This document shows, piece after piece, positions 1 to 7,991 of a stretch of 64,000 nucleotides of DNA. The notes under the pieces are model-generated. The model ran no database searches. It was not told where the DNA came from and was given only the letters and a program-made list of their open reading frames with translations. Position numbers and translations under genes: made by a program. Positions within the stretch are counted from its first letter, which is position 1; each line of letters opens with the position of its first letter. Source of the DNA: Streptomyces erythrochromogenes (lineage in GTDB: Bacteria > Actinomycetota > Actinomycetes > Streptomycetales > Streptomycetaceae); NCBI RefSeq assembly GCF_036170895.1, contig NZ_CP108036.1, forward strand, positions 1,178,001-1,242,000, read 5' to 3'.

Positions 1-207
1 AAGGTCACCGCGCTCGCCGAGGAGAAGTGCGCCGGCACGCTGCTGACCGACTACGTGGGCAAGGACCCCAAGCTCGCGGAGAAGTTGGAGGTCTACTACT
101 ACTTCCCGCAGGCCGCCACCTGGGCCCTCGGCGACCGCGAGGTCACCTGCTTCCTGGGCGACACCAGCGGGGCGAGCACCGGCTCGGCCCGCGCCACCGG
201 CTCCTGA
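1..207 (+). CDS. C-terminal end of a septum formation family protein (partial)
   Basis: The first 68 codons in frame 1 end at TGA 205-207; the start lies before the window. The segment has an EEKC stretch, a Tyr-rich YYYFPQ stretch and a DREVTCFLGD motif. That W-x-x-G-D-R-x-V-x-C pattern with paired cysteines is what I know from the extracytoplasmic domain of actinobacterial 'septum formation' lipoproteins and membrane proteins. The last 15 residues are low-complexity Gly/Ser/Thr/Ala. The role of this family is poorly defined. Assignment rests on this short motif only, so another secreted Cys-containing protein is possible. Confidence 0.6.
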   Translation, partial: KVTALAEEKCAGTLLTDYVGKDPKLAEKLEVYYYFPQAATWALGDREVTCFLGDTSGASTGSARATGS

Positions 208-235
208 GCCGCCGTCGCCCAGCAGAGCCGTACGT

Positions 236-273
236 CCGCGGGGCCGCCACCGATTCCGGTGGCGGCCCCGCGG
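236..273 (+). terminator. Perfect 17-bp hairpin terminator
   Basis: Arms 236-252 and 257-273 are fully complementary around the loop ATTC. It lies 28 nt after the stop of the partial gene and before the start of the next one. There is no T-run, as usual for Streptomyces terminators. Confidence 0.75.
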
Positions 274-315
274 CTCGTCCGGCCCGGTGTCAGAGGCGGT
301 TGTGACACTGGCCCC

Positions 316-993
316 ATGAACGACGACAGCGAGTACGAGGGTCACGTGGACCCGCGGGACCTCCTCCTGCGGACCGACTGGAACGCGGTGGAGCACTGCT
401 GCCCCGACGTGGCGCCGGCCACGCCCGTGATGCTGCTGGAACTGCTGGACGATGATCCCGGTGTCCAGGGCTGGGCCTTCCGGGCCCTGGTCGAGGCCCA
501 CACCCGCCAACAGGTCTTCTACACCGCCACGGCCCCCGCGGCCCGGTTCGTGGCCGCCGTGCTGGGGGATCCCCGGACGCTGAGGCCGGTCACGGACCGC
601 GTCGCGCAGGAGGAGGTGGAGTTCGGCCCACAGGCCCCGTTCCCCCTGCGAGCCGGTCTGCTGGCATGGCTGGGGGACTCGGTCGTCGAGGCGCTCGCCC
701 AGCGGGAGCGGCCCTACGGCGACGAGGAGGACCTCGAGGCGTTCCTCGACCTCGCCCCGGAGTTCCACGCGGCCGCGCGGCCCTTCCTCGACGACGGTGG
801 CGGCGGGTCGCCCGAGGTCCGCGAGGCGGCCCTGGGCGTCCTGCTGGCCGTGCTCCGGCTGCCCGCCCTCGCCGACGGGATACCGGGCCACCGCGATCTC
901 GTCCGCGCCACGGCCCTCGGCGACGGCCCCCACCGCCTGCGGGCCGTCGACACGCTCTCGTCCTGGGGCGAGGAGGTATCGCACTTGCTCTGA
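316..993 (+). CDS. Hypothetical protein, HEAT-like helical, 225 aa
   Basis: A 225-residue acidic protein of unknown function. It is rich in Leu/Ala helices with repeated short helical pairs (for example VMLLELLDDDP, AFRALVEAHT, AALGVLLAVL), which suggests a HEAT or Armadillo-like solenoid. I see no catalytic motif, signal peptide or membrane segment. The ATG at 316 is preferred to an in-frame start at 259, because the latter falls inside the upstream terminator hairpin and would add residues unlike the rest. There is no clear Shine-Dalgarno sequence before 316, so the mRNA may be leaderless. It sits alone between a terminator and the amidase gene. Similar proteins occur widely in Streptomyces as hypotheticals; I cannot give a function. 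Confidence 0.75.
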   Translation: MNDDSEYEGHVDPRDLLLRTDWNAVEHCCPDVAPATPVMLLELLDDDPGVQGWAFRALVEAHTRQQVFYTATAPAARFVAAVLGDPRTLRPVTDRVAQEEVEFGPQAPFPLRAGLLAWLGDSVVEALAQRERPYGDEEDLEAFLDLAPEFHAAARPFLDDGGGGSPEVREAALGVLLAVLRLPALADGIPGHRDLVRATALGDGPHRLRAVDTLSSWGEEVSHLL

Positions 994-1013
994 CGGATGA
1001 CGCGGCCGCGCCT

Positions 1014-1048
1014 CCCCGTTACCGTCTTCCTACCGATCGGTAATGGGG
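1014..1048 (+). promoter_or_regulatory. Hairpin ending in the amidase Shine-Dalgarno
   Basis: CCCCGTTACCG (1014-1024) pairs with CGGTAATGGGG (1038-1048) with one G-U pair and a 13-nt loop. The 3' arm includes part of the GGGGGGAG ribosome binding site (1045-1052) of the amidase gene. It may be a terminator for the upstream gene, or it may mask the binding site. Confidence 0.4.
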
Positions 1049-1061
1049 GGAGTGGTTCACG

Positions 1062-2555
1062 ATGTCGGAGTCCTCGGGTCCTGCCACGGCGGCGGCCTCG
1101 ACGCGGTCGGCGGCGGCATCCGCGGCGGACCGCGGACTGGTCGGGATGGCCGCCGCGCTCGCCGAAGGCGGCGTTTCGGCACGCCAGTTGACCGAGCAGG
1201 CACTACGCCGGATCGCGGAGGCGCAGCCCGAGCTCAACGCCTTCCGGACGGTGCGCGCCGAGGCCGCGCTCGCCGAGGCGGACGCGGCGGACCGCAGGCT
1301 CGCCGCGGGCGAACGGCTGCCGTTGCTGGGCGTGCCGCTGGCGGTGAAGGACGACATGGACGTGGCCGGCGAGCCGACGGCCTTCGGCTGCGCCGGGTCC
1401 TTCGCCCCGAAGACCGCCGACAGCGAGGCGGTACGCCGGCTGCGGGCGGCCGGTGCGGTCGTCGTCGGCAAGACCCAGACGCCGGAGCTGGGCCAGTGGC
1501 CCTTCACCGAGGGCGGGGCCTTCGGCGCGACCCGCAATCCGTGGAACCGGTCCTACACGCCGGGCGGTTCCTCGGGCGGTTCGGCGGCCGCGGTGGCGGC
1601 GGGCCTGGTCCCGGCCGCGCTCGGTTCGGACGGGGCCGGGTCGGTGCGGATCCCCGCCGCCTGGACCCACCTGGTCGGCGTGAAACCGCAGCGCGGACGC
1701 ATCTCCACCTGGCCGGAGCCGGAGTCCTTCAACGGGCTCACGGTCAACGGGGTGCTGGCCCGTACGGTCGCGGACGCGGCACTGCTGCTGGACGCCGCGA
1801 GCGGACCGCACCCCGAGGACCTGCACCGCCCGGCGCGCATCTGCGCGGTCGAGGCGGCCCGGCGCACCCCGCGCCGGCTGCGGATCGCCCTGTCCTTCGG
1901 GATGGCCTTCACGGCGACGCCCAAATCGCTGGATCCGGAGGTGCGCTCCGCGGTGGAGCGGCTGGCCGCGCGGCTGGAGTCGCTGGGCCACGAGGTGGTC
2001 CCGGAGGACCCCCGCTACGGCCCGATCGGCCTGACCTTCGTACCCCGCGCGACCAGCGGCGTACGGGACTGGGCGGCGCGGACGCCGGATCCGGCGCTGC
2101 TGGACCCGCGTACGCACGAGGCCGTACGGACGGGCCGGCTGCTGGGCGGCCTGCCGCTGCGGGTCTCCCGCCGGGCGGAGGCCCTGCTGCGCAGGCGGGT
2201 CGGCGAGATCTTCGGGCGCTTCGACGTGGTCCTGACCCCGACGACGGCCACTCCCCCGCTGCGGATCGGAGCGCTGGCCGGGATGGGGGCGATGGCCACG
2301 GACCGGGCGATGATCGCGGCCTGCCCGTACGCCTGGACGTGGAACGTGCTGGGCTGGCCCGGGGTGAACGTCCCGGCCGGGCTGACGGACGACGGGCTGC
2401 CGGTGGGTGCCCAGTTGCTCGGTCCCGCGGACTCGGAGCCGCTGCTGCTGGGGCTGGCGGCGCAGGTGGAGGCTGCGGAGAACTGGGCGGCGCGGCGCCC
2501 GGGCCGAGGGGATGCCGCGACAGGGGTGGCGGGCGTGCCGGAATGCCGGGGGTAA
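1062..2555 (+). CDS. Amidase signature family hydrolase
   Basis: A 497-residue member of the amidase signature (AS) family, which hydrolyses carboxamides with a Ser-cisSer-Lys triad. The triad is visible: Lys96 in PLAVKDDMD, the cis-Ser at 170 in the GGSSGGSAA loop and Ser194 in GSDGAGSVRIPAA. The 24-residue gap between the two serines matches the family. Length is normal for a stand-alone amidase. There is no signal peptide, so it is cytoplasmic. It is not next to gatB or gatC, and the sequence ISTWPEPE after the catalytic core is seen in general Streptomyces amidases, so a GatA role in Gln-tRNA synthesis is unlikely. The substrate is unknown. The start at 1062 follows a strong GGGGGGAG. A hairpin overlaps this binding site. 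Confidence 0.9.
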   Translation: MSESSGPATAAASTRSAAASAADRGLVGMAAALAEGGVSARQLTEQALRRIAEAQPELNAFRTVRAEAALAEADAADRRLAAGERLPLLGVPLAVKDDMDVAGEPTAFGCAGSFAPKTADSEAVRRLRAAGAVVVGKTQTPELGQWPFTEGGAFGATRNPWNRSYTPGGSSGGSAAAVAAGLVPAALGSDGAGSVRIPAAWTHLVGVKPQRGRISTWPEPESFNGLTVNGVLARTVADAALLLDAASGPHPEDLHRPARICAVEAARRTPRRLRIALSFGMAFTATPKSLDPEVRSAVERLAARLESLGHEVVPEDPRYGPIGLTFVPRATSGVRDWAARTPDPALLDPRTHEAVRTGRLLGGLPLRVSRRAEALLRRRVGEIFGRFDVVLTPTTATPPLRIGALAGMGAMATDRAMIAACPYAWTWNVLGWPGVNVPAGLTDDGLPVGAQLLGPADSEPLLLGLAAQVEAAENWAARRPGRGDAATGVAGVPECRG

Positions 2556-2633
2556 GCCCCCGTGACACGCTGAGGGGGGGATCTCGCCGGTCCTGGCCCC
2601 GCCCGGCCGGCCCTGCCACCCGAGGAGTTCGAA

Positions 2634-3074
2634 ATGGCCACTGACGCCAGCAGGCCGCAGGCGGCCCGCACGCATCCAGACCCGTGGAACGCGGCCACGT
2701 CGGGCAGAACCGTCCTGGCGGCGGTCCTGATGATCTTCGGCGGGGCGATGGCGTTCTTCGAGGGGATCGCCGCCGTCGCCAGCGACGACCTGTTCGTCGT
2801 GACCCGCCACTACCTGTTCGAGTTCAGCCTGACCGGCTGGGGATGGGTCCACCTCATCCTGGGCGTCGCACTCGTCGCGGCCGGCTGCGCCGTCCTGTTC
2901 AGCGGCGCCCTGTGGGCGCGCTACTTCGGCATCACGGTGGCCGGCCTGGGCGCGTTCGCCAACTTCCTGTGGCTGCCGTACTACCCGTTGTGGGCGCTGG
3001 TGCTCATCGCCGTCAACATCCTCGTGGTCTGGGCGCTGTGCACGGGCGCCCACCACGAGGCGGACATGACCTGA
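2634..3074 (+). CDS. DUF7144 family four-helix membrane protein
   Basis: A 146-residue integral membrane protein with four predicted helices at about residues 25-47, 66-88, 93-112 and 117-137. The short hydrophilic N-terminus (Pro/Ala/His rich) precedes the pattern RTVLAAVLMIFGGAMAFFEGIAAV, G-W-G-W-x-H and FANFLWLPYYPLWALVLIAVN. I know this pattern from the actinobacterial DUF7144 family, which has no established function. The start ATG is preceded by GAGGAG at a good distance. It stands alone, and a hairpin follows its stop. Confidence 0.85.
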   Translation: MATDASRPQAARTHPDPWNAATSGRTVLAAVLMIFGGAMAFFEGIAAVASDDLFVVTRHYLFEFSLTGWGWVHLILGVALVAAGCAVLFSGALWARYFGITVAGLGAFANFLWLPYYPLWALVLIAVNILVVWALCTGAHHEADMT

Positions 3075-3082
3075 CCGAGCAG

Positions 3083-3110
3083 GGTCGCGCCGTGACGGCG
3101 GAGCGCGACC
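3083..3110 (+). terminator. Hairpin after the DUF7144 gene
   Basis: GGTCGCGC (3083-3090) and GCGCGACC (3103-3110) form a perfect 8-bp stem 9 nt after the stop codon. Confidence 0.5.
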
Positions 3111-3144
3111 GCCGCCGGGGCGGGCAGGCAGTACCCTCGCCCGG

Positions 3145-3612
3145 ATGACGGCACTTTCACACCACAGCAACGGCCGCGCCGACCAGCAGCCGGGCCGCGA
3201 CGGTTCCACTGCCACCACCGAGGCCGATCCGCACGCCATCGGGCCGGTGCGGACCGAGTACGCCCCGGATCCCGACGGCGACCCCGACCCCGGCGAGATC
3301 GTGTGGACCTGGGTCCCCTTCGAGGAGAACGACGGCCGCGGCAAGGACCGGCCCGTGCTGGTCGTGGCCCGCGAGCCGGGCGGCCCGACCCTGCTAGCCG
3401 TCCAGCTGTCCAGCAAGCGGCACGACCGCGACCGCGAGTGGGTGCCGATCGGAACGGGCCCGTGGGACAGTGCGGGGCGGGAGTCGTGGGTGGACGTCGA
3501 CCGGGTGCTGCGGGTGCACGAGTCGGGGATGCGGCGGGAGGCCTGCGCGCTGGACCGGGGACGCTTCGGGCTGGTGGTCGACAGGCTGCGCGAGCGCTAC
3601 GGCTGGCGGTAG
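3145..3612 (+). CDS. Solitary PemK/MazF-like protein
   Basis: A 155-residue protein with a disordered N-terminus (about residues 1-45) and a PemK/MazF-like barrel after it. The GEIVWTWVPFEENDGRGKDRPVLVV stretch matches the family's 'G-x-V-x-W-x-x-x-P-x-x-x-x-x-KxRPvLVv' core. The second half has LAVQLSSKRH, WVDVDRVLRV and a C-terminal VVDRLRERYGW helix. MazF proteins are sequence-specific mRNA endonucleases normally paired with a MazE-type antitoxin. No antitoxin is encoded next to it: the upstream neighbour is a membrane protein and the downstream gene is convergent. A solitary, possibly non-toxic regulator is therefore likely. Longer forms like this are common in Streptomyces. Confidence 0.8.
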   Translation: MTALSHHSNGRADQQPGRDGSTATTEADPHAIGPVRTEYAPDPDGDPDPGEIVWTWVPFEENDGRGKDRPVLVVAREPGGPTLLAVQLSSKRHDRDREWVPIGTGPWDSAGRESWVDVDRVLRVHESGMRREACALDRGRFGLVVDRLRERYGWR

Positions 3613-3624
3613 CCGCAGGAGCGG

Positions 3625-3660
3625 CCTGAGGACCGGGCGGCGGGCCGCCCGGTCCTCAGG
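3625..3660. terminator. Bidirectional 16-bp hairpin between convergent genes
   Basis: Arms 3625-3640 and 3645-3660 are perfectly complementary around CGGG. The 3' arm contains the stop codon of the minus-strand PARG gene (3656-3658), so the hairpin can serve both convergent transcripts. Confidence 0.8.
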
Positions 3661-4510
3661 CAGTGAGGTCCGCCAACGCCCGCTCGAAGGCCTCCCGGGT
3701 GTCCGGCTTGCGGTCCAGCACGGCGAACACCACCCGCTCGAAGGTCCCCGCGAACCGGCCCGCCAGCAGCCCGCGGAAGGCCTCGGCCACGTCCGCCGGG
3801 TCGTTGCGGAACACCCCGCAGCCCCAGGCACCCAGCACCAGCCGCCGGTACCCGTGCGACGCCGCCACCTCCAGGACGAGCTCCGCCCGCCGGACCAGCG
3901 CCCCGGGGATCTCTGCGGCCCGCTCCGGCTCCTGCCGCAGGATCGTGCCCGCGTTCGGTGCGGGGGAGGTCAGGAAGCCGGCCAGGAACGGCGACTCCAT
4001 CAGGTCGCCCCGGTCGTCACGGAAGACCGGAACCCCCGGCGAGTGAATCACCCGGTCGGTGTAGAAGGTGCTGACTTCCGCGCGGTGCACCGCGTAGTAC
4101 TCCGGGGCCTCCAGCAGCGTCTCGTACAGCGCGGACGCGCGGCACAGGGCCTCCTCCTGCGCCTTGGCCCCGCGGACGTAACCGCCCCCGGGATTACGGG
4201 CCGAGGCGAAGTTCAGGACCGCCACCGACGCCCCCGCCGGCCCGGCCCCCGGACCCGCCGGAACACCCTCGGCGAGCCTACGGGCAGCGACCGTGCTGCT
4301 CTCCCCCGTGACCTCGACGACCGTCGCCCGACCCCCACCTACGAGCTGTTCGCCTGGAATGACCTGGTTTGGTCCATATATTCTGGTTCCTGCCTTGGCG
4401 TCCGCCAGGGCGGCGGCGAGCGGTACCTGCCGCCCCGACCGCGTCCGGTACCCGCCGGCCGCAAGGATTTCCGCGTTCTCCCGCGCGATCTCGCGCAATC
4501 TGCTGCTCAC
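3656..4510 (-). CDS. Microbial-type poly(ADP-ribose) glycohydrolase (TIGR02452 family)
   Basis: A 284-residue enzyme of the bacterial PARG family, which removes ADP-ribose from proteins through a macrodomain fold. The family signature GGG-x(6-8)-QEE is present: Gly108-110, seven residues, then Gln118-Glu119-Glu120, within NFASARNPGGG and AKAQEEALCRAS. The C-terminal half has the expected VLGAWGCGVFRNDP motif. The N-terminus EIARENAEIL also fits the family. I chose GTG 4510 because the long open frame upstream is antisense to egtA. It is convergent with the MazF-like gene and divergent from the ergothioneine operon, about 100 nt away. Role inferred: reversal of ADP-ribosylation, for example after DNA damage. 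Confidence 0.9.
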   Translation of the reverse strand: MSSRLREIARENAEILAAGGYRTRSGRQVPLAAALADAKAGTRIYGPNQVIPGEQLVGGGRATVVEVTGESSTVAARRLAEGVPAGPGAGPAGASVAVLNFASARNPGGGYVRGAKAQEEALCRASALYETLLEAPEYYAVHRAEVSTFYTDRVIHSPGVPVFRDDRGDLMESPFLAGFLTSPAPNAGTILRQEPERAAEIPGALVRRAELVLEVAASHGYRRLVLGAWGCGVFRNDPADVAEAFRGLLAGRFAGTFERVVFAVLDRKPDTREAFERALADLTA

Positions 4511-4618
4511 GCCGCCATCCTGCGCACCCCCTTTACCCGGCGGCAAAGGATTTTGTTCCCGAGGGAGGGGTAGGCACGGGTGATGCCACGGCCGCCGACA
4601 GGAGAAGAGGACCCGGTC

Positions 4619-5932
4619 ATGCCCTTCGACCCACCCGTTCCCCCACCCACGCCGGACGCTGCCCCGCCCCCCGCGATCAGCGAGACGCAGGCGGAGCACC
4701 TGATCCACGGGATCTGTTTCAAGACCGGCCCGCCCCGCCTGATCGGTGCCGAACTCGAATGGCTGGTCCTGGACGCGGAGCGGCCCGGACTGCGCGTGAC
4801 CCCCGAGCGGCTCCGGGCGGCGCACGCCGCGGCCCGCGCACTGCCCCTGAACTCCCGGGTGACCGTCGAGCCGGGCGGCCAGCTCGAGCTCAGCTCGGCC
4901 CCCGCCACCTCGCTCACCGGCTGCGTGGACCGACTCCAGGACGATCTCACCGCCGTCCGCGCCACCCTGCGGGAGCAGGGACTCGTCCTGCACGGCCTCG
5001 GCCGCGATCCCCGCCTCCCGTACCACCGGCTGCTGAACAGCCCGCGCTACGACGCGATGGAGGCCTACTTCGACCGCACCGGCCCGGCCGGGCGCGCCAT
5101 GATGTGCGCCTCCGCCTCCGTGCAGGTCTGCGTGGACGCCGGGTACGAGGAGCCGGGCGTGCTCGGCCACGGCCGGCGCTGGCGCCTCGCGCACCTGCTG
5201 GGCGCGGTCCTGGTGGCCGCCTTCGCCAACTCCCCCGCGGACGAGGGCCCGTACGCGGGCTGGCGCTGCTCCCGCCAGGGGATCTGGAACGACCTGGACA
5301 GCCGGCGCACCCTCGCGCCGCCGCTGGAGGCGGGGCCGCGGGACGGCTGGGTGCGCCAGGCGCTGGACACCGAGGTGATGTGCGTGCGGTCGTATGAGGG
5401 CGAGGCGTGGGACGTCCCGCGCGGCACGACCTTCCGCGACTGGCTGCGCGCGGGCGACGAGGGGCAGGCCCGGCGGGCGCCCACCGCCGAGGACCTGGAC
5501 TACCACCTCACCACGCTGTTCCCGCCCGTGCGGCCGCGCGGCCACATGGAGTTGCGCATGATCGACGCGCAGCCCGGCGACGACGGCTGGCTGGTCCCGG
5601 TGGCCGTCGTGCACGCACTGTTCGACGACCCGGAGGCCGCCGAGACGGCCTACCGGGTGACCAAGGCGCTGGCCGACTCCTACGGCTCGCAGCCCGCTCC
5701 CCGCAATCCGCTCTGGCGGTCCGCCGCCCGCCACGGTCTGACCGATCCCGAGCTGCGGGCGGCCGCCAAGACCTGCTTCCGCGCGGCCGCGGAGGCGCTG
5801 CCCCGGCTGGGTGCGAACGCCCACGTCCGGGACACCGTCGGCGCGTTCAACGAGCGCTTCGTGCTGCGTGGCCGATGTCCGGGTGACGAACCGCCACAGC
5901 TGCGGCCCGAAGGGAAGGAGGCCCTGCGATGA
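4619..5932 (+). CDS. egtA: EgtA, glutamate-cysteine ligase of ergothioneine synthesis
   Basis: A 437-residue glutamate-cysteine ligase homologue that makes gamma-glutamylcysteine, the sulfur donor used by EgtB. Diagnostic segments are HLIHGICFKTGPPRLIGAELEWL (metal and glutamate site), ELSSAPA, a long central region and HMELRMIDAQPGDDGW. The first gene of a tightly packed operon egtABCD; its stop overlaps the egtB start as ATGA. ATG 4619 is chosen because AGGAGAAGAGG ends 8 nt before it. In-frame GTG 4580 and ATG 4583, preceded by GGAGGGG, are alternatives that add 12-13 residues. The N-terminal 20 residues are Pro-rich and probably disordered. Confidence 0.92.
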   Translation: MPFDPPVPPPTPDAAPPPAISETQAEHLIHGICFKTGPPRLIGAELEWLVLDAERPGLRVTPERLRAAHAAARALPLNSRVTVEPGGQLELSSAPATSLTGCVDRLQDDLTAVRATLREQGLVLHGLGRDPRLPYHRLLNSPRYDAMEAYFDRTGPAGRAMMCASASVQVCVDAGYEEPGVLGHGRRWRLAHLLGAVLVAAFANSPADEGPYAGWRCSRQGIWNDLDSRRTLAPPLEAGPRDGWVRQALDTEVMCVRSYEGEAWDVPRGTTFRDWLRAGDEGQARRAPTAEDLDYHLTTLFPPVRPRGHMELRMIDAQPGDDGWLVPVAVVHALFDDPEAAETAYRVTKALADSYGSQPAPRNPLWRSAARHGLTDPELRAAAKTCFRAAAEALPRLGANAHVRDTVGAFNERFVLRGRCPGDEPPQLRPEGKEALR

Positions 5933-7233
5933 CCACCGAATCCCACCCCGGGCTGCGGGAACGGGCGGCCGCCTCGCTGACGGCCGCGCGGGCCCGGACG
6001 GCGGCGCTCACCGACGCCGTGACCGACGCCGACCTCACCGCCCAGCATTCCCCCCTCATGTCTCCGCTGGTCTGGGACCTGGCGCACATCGGGAACCAGG
6101 AGGAGCTCTGGCTGCTCCGCCGGGTCGCCGGACGCGATTCGATGCACCCGGAGATCGACCCCCTCTACGACGCCTTCGAGCATCCGCGCGCCGAGCGTCC
6201 GAAACTGCCGCTACTGGGGCCCGCGGAGGCCCGCCGGTACGCGGCAGAGGTCCGCGGCCGGGTCTTCGACCTGCTGGAGAGCACCCCGCTGGAGGGCAAC
6301 GCGCTCCTCGACGACGGGTTCGCCTTCGGGATGATCGCCCAGCACGAGCAGCAGCACGACGAGACCATGCTGATCACCCATCAGCTCCGGCGGGGCGCAC
6401 CCGTGCTGACCGCCCCGGACCCGGACGCCCCCTACGACCCTCCGGCCGCCTCCGAGGTCCTCATACCCGCCGGCCCGTTCACGATGGGCACCTCCGCCGA
6501 GCCGTGGTCGCTGGACAACGAACGGCCGGCGCACGAGCGGGAGACCGCGGCGTTCTGGATGGACACGCTGCCGGTGACGAACGCCGCGTACCGGGCCTTC
6601 ATCGCGGACGGCGGATACGGCGAACCCCGCTGGTGGGCGGCGGCCGGCTGGGACCAGATCCGCCGGCACTCCATCGAGGCGCCGCTGTTCTGGCACCGGG
6701 AGGGCGGCCAATGGCTGCGCCGCCGCTTCGGGGTGACCGAGCCGGTCCCCGATGAAGAACCGGTTCTGCACGTCAGCTGGTACGAGGCGGACGCCTACGC
6801 CCGCTGGGCGGGGCGGCGGCTGCCCACGGAGACGGAGTGGGAGAAGGCCGCCCGCTTCGACCCCGCGACCGGCCGCTCGGCCCGCTACCCCTGGGGCGAC
6901 GCGGACCCGACCCCCGCGCACGCCAATCTGGGACAGCGGCATCTGCGCCCGTCCCGCGCGGGCAGCTATCCGGCCGGGGCGTCCCCGCTCGGGGTGCGCC
7001 AGCTGATCGGCGACGTCTGGGAGTGGACGGCCTCCGACTTCCTGCCGTACCCGGGCTTCAGGGCGTTCCCCTACCGGGAGTACTCGGAGGTGTTCTTCGG
7101 CCCGGAGCACAAGGTGCTGCGGGGCGGTTCCTTCGCCGTGGACCCGGTGGCCTGCAGGGGCACCTTCCGCAACTGGGACCTTCCCGTGCGACGGCAGATC
7201 TTCTCCGGGTTCCGCACCGCGAGGGACGCCTGA
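5929..7233 (+). CDS. egtB: EgtB, iron-dependent sulfoxide synthase
   Basis: A 434-residue non-haem iron enzyme that couples hercynine to gamma-glutamylcysteine with oxygen. The N-terminal DinB-like helical bundle carries the three iron ligands His53 (in WDLAHIGNQEE) and His139/His143 (in QHEQQHDE). They line up with the H51/H134/H138 triad known for the mycobacterial enzyme. The C-terminal half (from about residue 180, IPAGPFTMGT) is a formylglycine-generating-enzyme/sulfatase-modifying fold, with RLPTETEWEKAAR and GDVWEWTASDF. ATG overlaps the egtA stop, and its own stop shares one base with the egtC start (TGATG). This indicates translational coupling along the operon. Confidence 0.96.
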   Translation: MTTESHPGLRERAAASLTAARARTAALTDAVTDADLTAQHSPLMSPLVWDLAHIGNQEELWLLRRVAGRDSMHPEIDPLYDAFEHPRAERPKLPLLGPAEARRYAAEVRGRVFDLLESTPLEGNALLDDGFAFGMIAQHEQQHDETMLITHQLRRGAPVLTAPDPDAPYDPPAASEVLIPAGPFTMGTSAEPWSLDNERPAHERETAAFWMDTLPVTNAAYRAFIADGGYGEPRWWAAAGWDQIRRHSIEAPLFWHREGGQWLRRRFGVTEPVPDEEPVLHVSWYEADAYARWAGRRLPTETEWEKAARFDPATGRSARYPWGDADPTPAHANLGQRHLRPSRAGSYPAGASPLGVRQLIGDVWEWTASDFLPYPGFRAFPYREYSEVFFGPEHKVLRGGSFAVDPVACRGTFRNWDLPVRRQIFSGFRTARDA

Positions 7234-7991
7234 TGTGCCGTCATATCGCCTACGTGGGACCGACGATCGCGCTCGGGAGGCTGCTCAGCGAGCCCGAGCA
7301 CTCGCTGGTGCGCCAGTCCTGGGAGCCGCGCCGCCAGAAGAACGGCACGGTCAACGCCGACGGCTTCGGCGTCGGCTGGTACGCGGAGGGCGACCCGGTC
7401 CCCGCCCGCTACCGCCGCGCCGGGCCGATCTGGGGCGACCTGACCTTCACGGACCTCGCCCGGGTGGTGCACAGCGGGGCCGTACTGGCCGCCGTACGGG
7501 ACGCCACACTGGCCGGGGCCGACGGAGAGGCCGCGGCCGCGCCGTTCACGGACGGGCCGTGGCTGTTCAGCCACAACGGCGCGGTGCGCGACTGGCCCGC
7601 GGCGGCGGCCCCGCTCGCGGCGGCGCTGCCGCCCGAGGAACTGCTCCAGCTGGCGGCCCGTACCGATTCGGCACTGGTCTGGGCCCTGGTGCGGCGCCGG
7701 CTGCGGGCCGGGGACGACCTGGGCACTGCGCTCGCCGAGCCCGTGCGGGAGCTGTCCTCGGCCGCGCCCGGCTCCCGGCTGAACCTGCTGCTCACGGACG
7801 GCGCGGCGATCGCCGCGACGGCCTGGGGCGATTCCCTCTGGTACCTGGCCGATCCGGCGGGAGGGCGCACCGTGGTGGCGTCCGAGCCGTACGACGACGA
7901 CACCCGCTGGTGCGAAGTGCCCGACCGGACCCTGCTGACCGCCACCCGTTCGCGGGTCCGCCTGACCCCGCTCAAGGAGAACCGCACGTGA
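7233..7991 (+). CDS. egtC: EgtC, gamma-glutamyl hercynylcysteine sulfoxide amidohydrolase
   Basis: A 252-residue class II glutamine amidotransferase-like Ntn hydrolase. It removes the gamma-glutamyl group from the EgtB product. The nucleophile Cys2 directly follows Met1 (MCRHIAYVG), and the N-terminal motif NADGFGVGWY and FSHNGAVRDW are typical of the family. It starts inside the egtB stop (TGATG) and its stop overlaps the egtD start (GTGA). The start is fixed, because Cys2 must become the N-terminal nucleophile. Confidence 0.94.
   Translation: MCRHIAYVGPTIALGRLLSEPEHSLVRQSWEPRRQKNGTVNADGFGVGWYAEGDPVPARYRRAGPIWGDLTFTDLARVVHSGAVLAAVRDATLAGADGEAAAAPFTDGPWLFSHNGAVRDWPAAAAPLAAALPPEELLQLAARTDSALVWALVRRRLRAGDDLGTALAEPVRELSSAAPGSRLNLLLTDGAAIAATAWGDSLWYLADPAGGRTVVASEPYDDDTRWCEVPDRTLLTATRSRVRLTPLKENRT

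Noticed and set aside
1062..2555. The amidase as GatA of the tRNA amidotransferase
   Set aside because: No gatB or gatC nearby, and the sequence follows general amidases rather than GatA.
2634..3074. The gene upstream of the MazF-like gene as its antitoxin
   Set aside because: It encodes a four-helix membrane protein of DUF7144, not a MazE-type DNA-binding antitoxin.
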